A stretch of 64,000 nt of DNA from Streptomyces hiroshimensis. Lineage in GTDB: Bacteria; Actinomycetota; Actinomycetes; Streptomycetales; Streptomycetaceae. How positions within the stretch are numbered: position 1 is the first letter of the stretch; the number at the start of each line of letters is the position of its first letter. Position numbers and translations under genes: made by a program. The notes beneath the pieces are model-generated. The model did no database searches, was not told the DNA's origin, and saw only the letters and a list, made by a program, of their open reading frames with translations. Shown here piece by piece: positions 63,953 through 64,000 of this stretch. Where the stretch lies: contig NZ_BMUT01000014.1 in NCBI RefSeq assembly GCF_014650335.1, positions 49,416 through 113,415 of the forward strand, in the 5' to 3' direction.

Positions 63953-64000
63953 TCAGACGATCGGGGAGAGGAGGTTCGGGAGTACGAGGACGTCCTGGCC
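63953..64000 (-). CDS. C-terminal fragment of a gene running off the window
   Basis: On the minus strand an open frame enters at the window edge and ends GQDVLVLPNLLSPIV-stop (TGA at 63955-63953). Only 15 residues are visible, with Streptomyces-like codon use, so the call is tentative and no family can be given. Confidence 0.35.
   Translation of the reverse strand, partial: GQDVLVLPNLLSPIV

Overview
The window reads as a chromosomal stretch of a high-GC actinomycete, almost certainly Streptomyces or a close relative such as Kitasatospora. The support is the extreme G/C bias at third codon positions, many GTG starts, 4-base GTGA/ATGA gene overlaps, promoters of the TAGCGT/TACGGT type, rare TTA codons, Tat and Sec exported enzymes, an LAxTG sortase signal, and typical Streptomyces families (DUF4360, DUF1266, questin oxidase, Trypco2, FUSC, LegB/MurG pair). 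No rRNA, tRNA, insertion sequence, integrase or CRISPR array was seen.

Layout. 1-4.6 kb: small protein, DUF4360 secreted protein, Tat-exported sulfite-oxidase-like molybdoenzyme, methyltransferase, questin-oxidase paralogue 1. 4.7-12.9 kb: two giant, translationally coupled proteins of unknown function (1274 and 1439 aa), the least explained part of the window. 13-23 kb: MFS exporter with a near-perfect operator, MerR regulator, phosphatase, DUF1266 protein, SDR/DUF2867 protein, coiled-coil protein, beta-propeller, MarR with divergent questin-oxidase paralogue 2. 23.4-25.8 kb: membrane-anchored trypsin-like protease coupled to a Trypco2 protein. 25.9-31.4 kb: Vat-like acetyltransferase, alpha/beta hydrolase without its catalytic His, lipoprotein, class IV aminotransferase, FUSC membrane protein whose frame breaks in a GGGCCC repeat. 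31.5-34.2 kb: two-component system with a divergent anchored protein. 34.4-37.1 kb: chitin attack pair (CBM2-GH18 chitinase and an AA10 LPMO with a cell-wall anchor). 37.1-42.3 kb: universal stress protein, Cys-rich protein, LegB-like/MurG-like operon, PhnA, polyprenyl synthetase. 42.4-44.4 kb: secreted ricin-lectin metalloprotease and a membrane protein.

44.8-62 kb is the most coherent unit and looks like a complete collagen-to-2-oxoglutarate island: secreted M9 collagenase, peptide ABC importer (five genes), M24 Xaa-Pro peptidase, three-subunit D-hydroxyproline dehydrogenase, DapA-family deaminase, 4-hydroxyproline epimerase, semialdehyde dehydrogenase and a GntR/FCD regulator. An 18-base element (TGTGAAATnnnACTGACA-like) recurs four times: at the collagenase promoter, in the importer/peptidase divergent region, at the dehydrogenase operon start, and in front of the GntR gene. 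The importer and collagenase promoters are nearly identical (TTGTCA, 17-base spacer, TAYGTT). An M6-like secreted metalloprotease follows on the same strand.

Recurrent oddities are leaderless starts with exactly 7 bases between a -10 hexamer and the start codon, direct repeats that duplicate the stop codon region of several genes, 12-base tandem repeats at three loci, and TTA (bldA-type) codons in up to three genes. All functions are read from sequence patterns alone; no database search or alignment was run.
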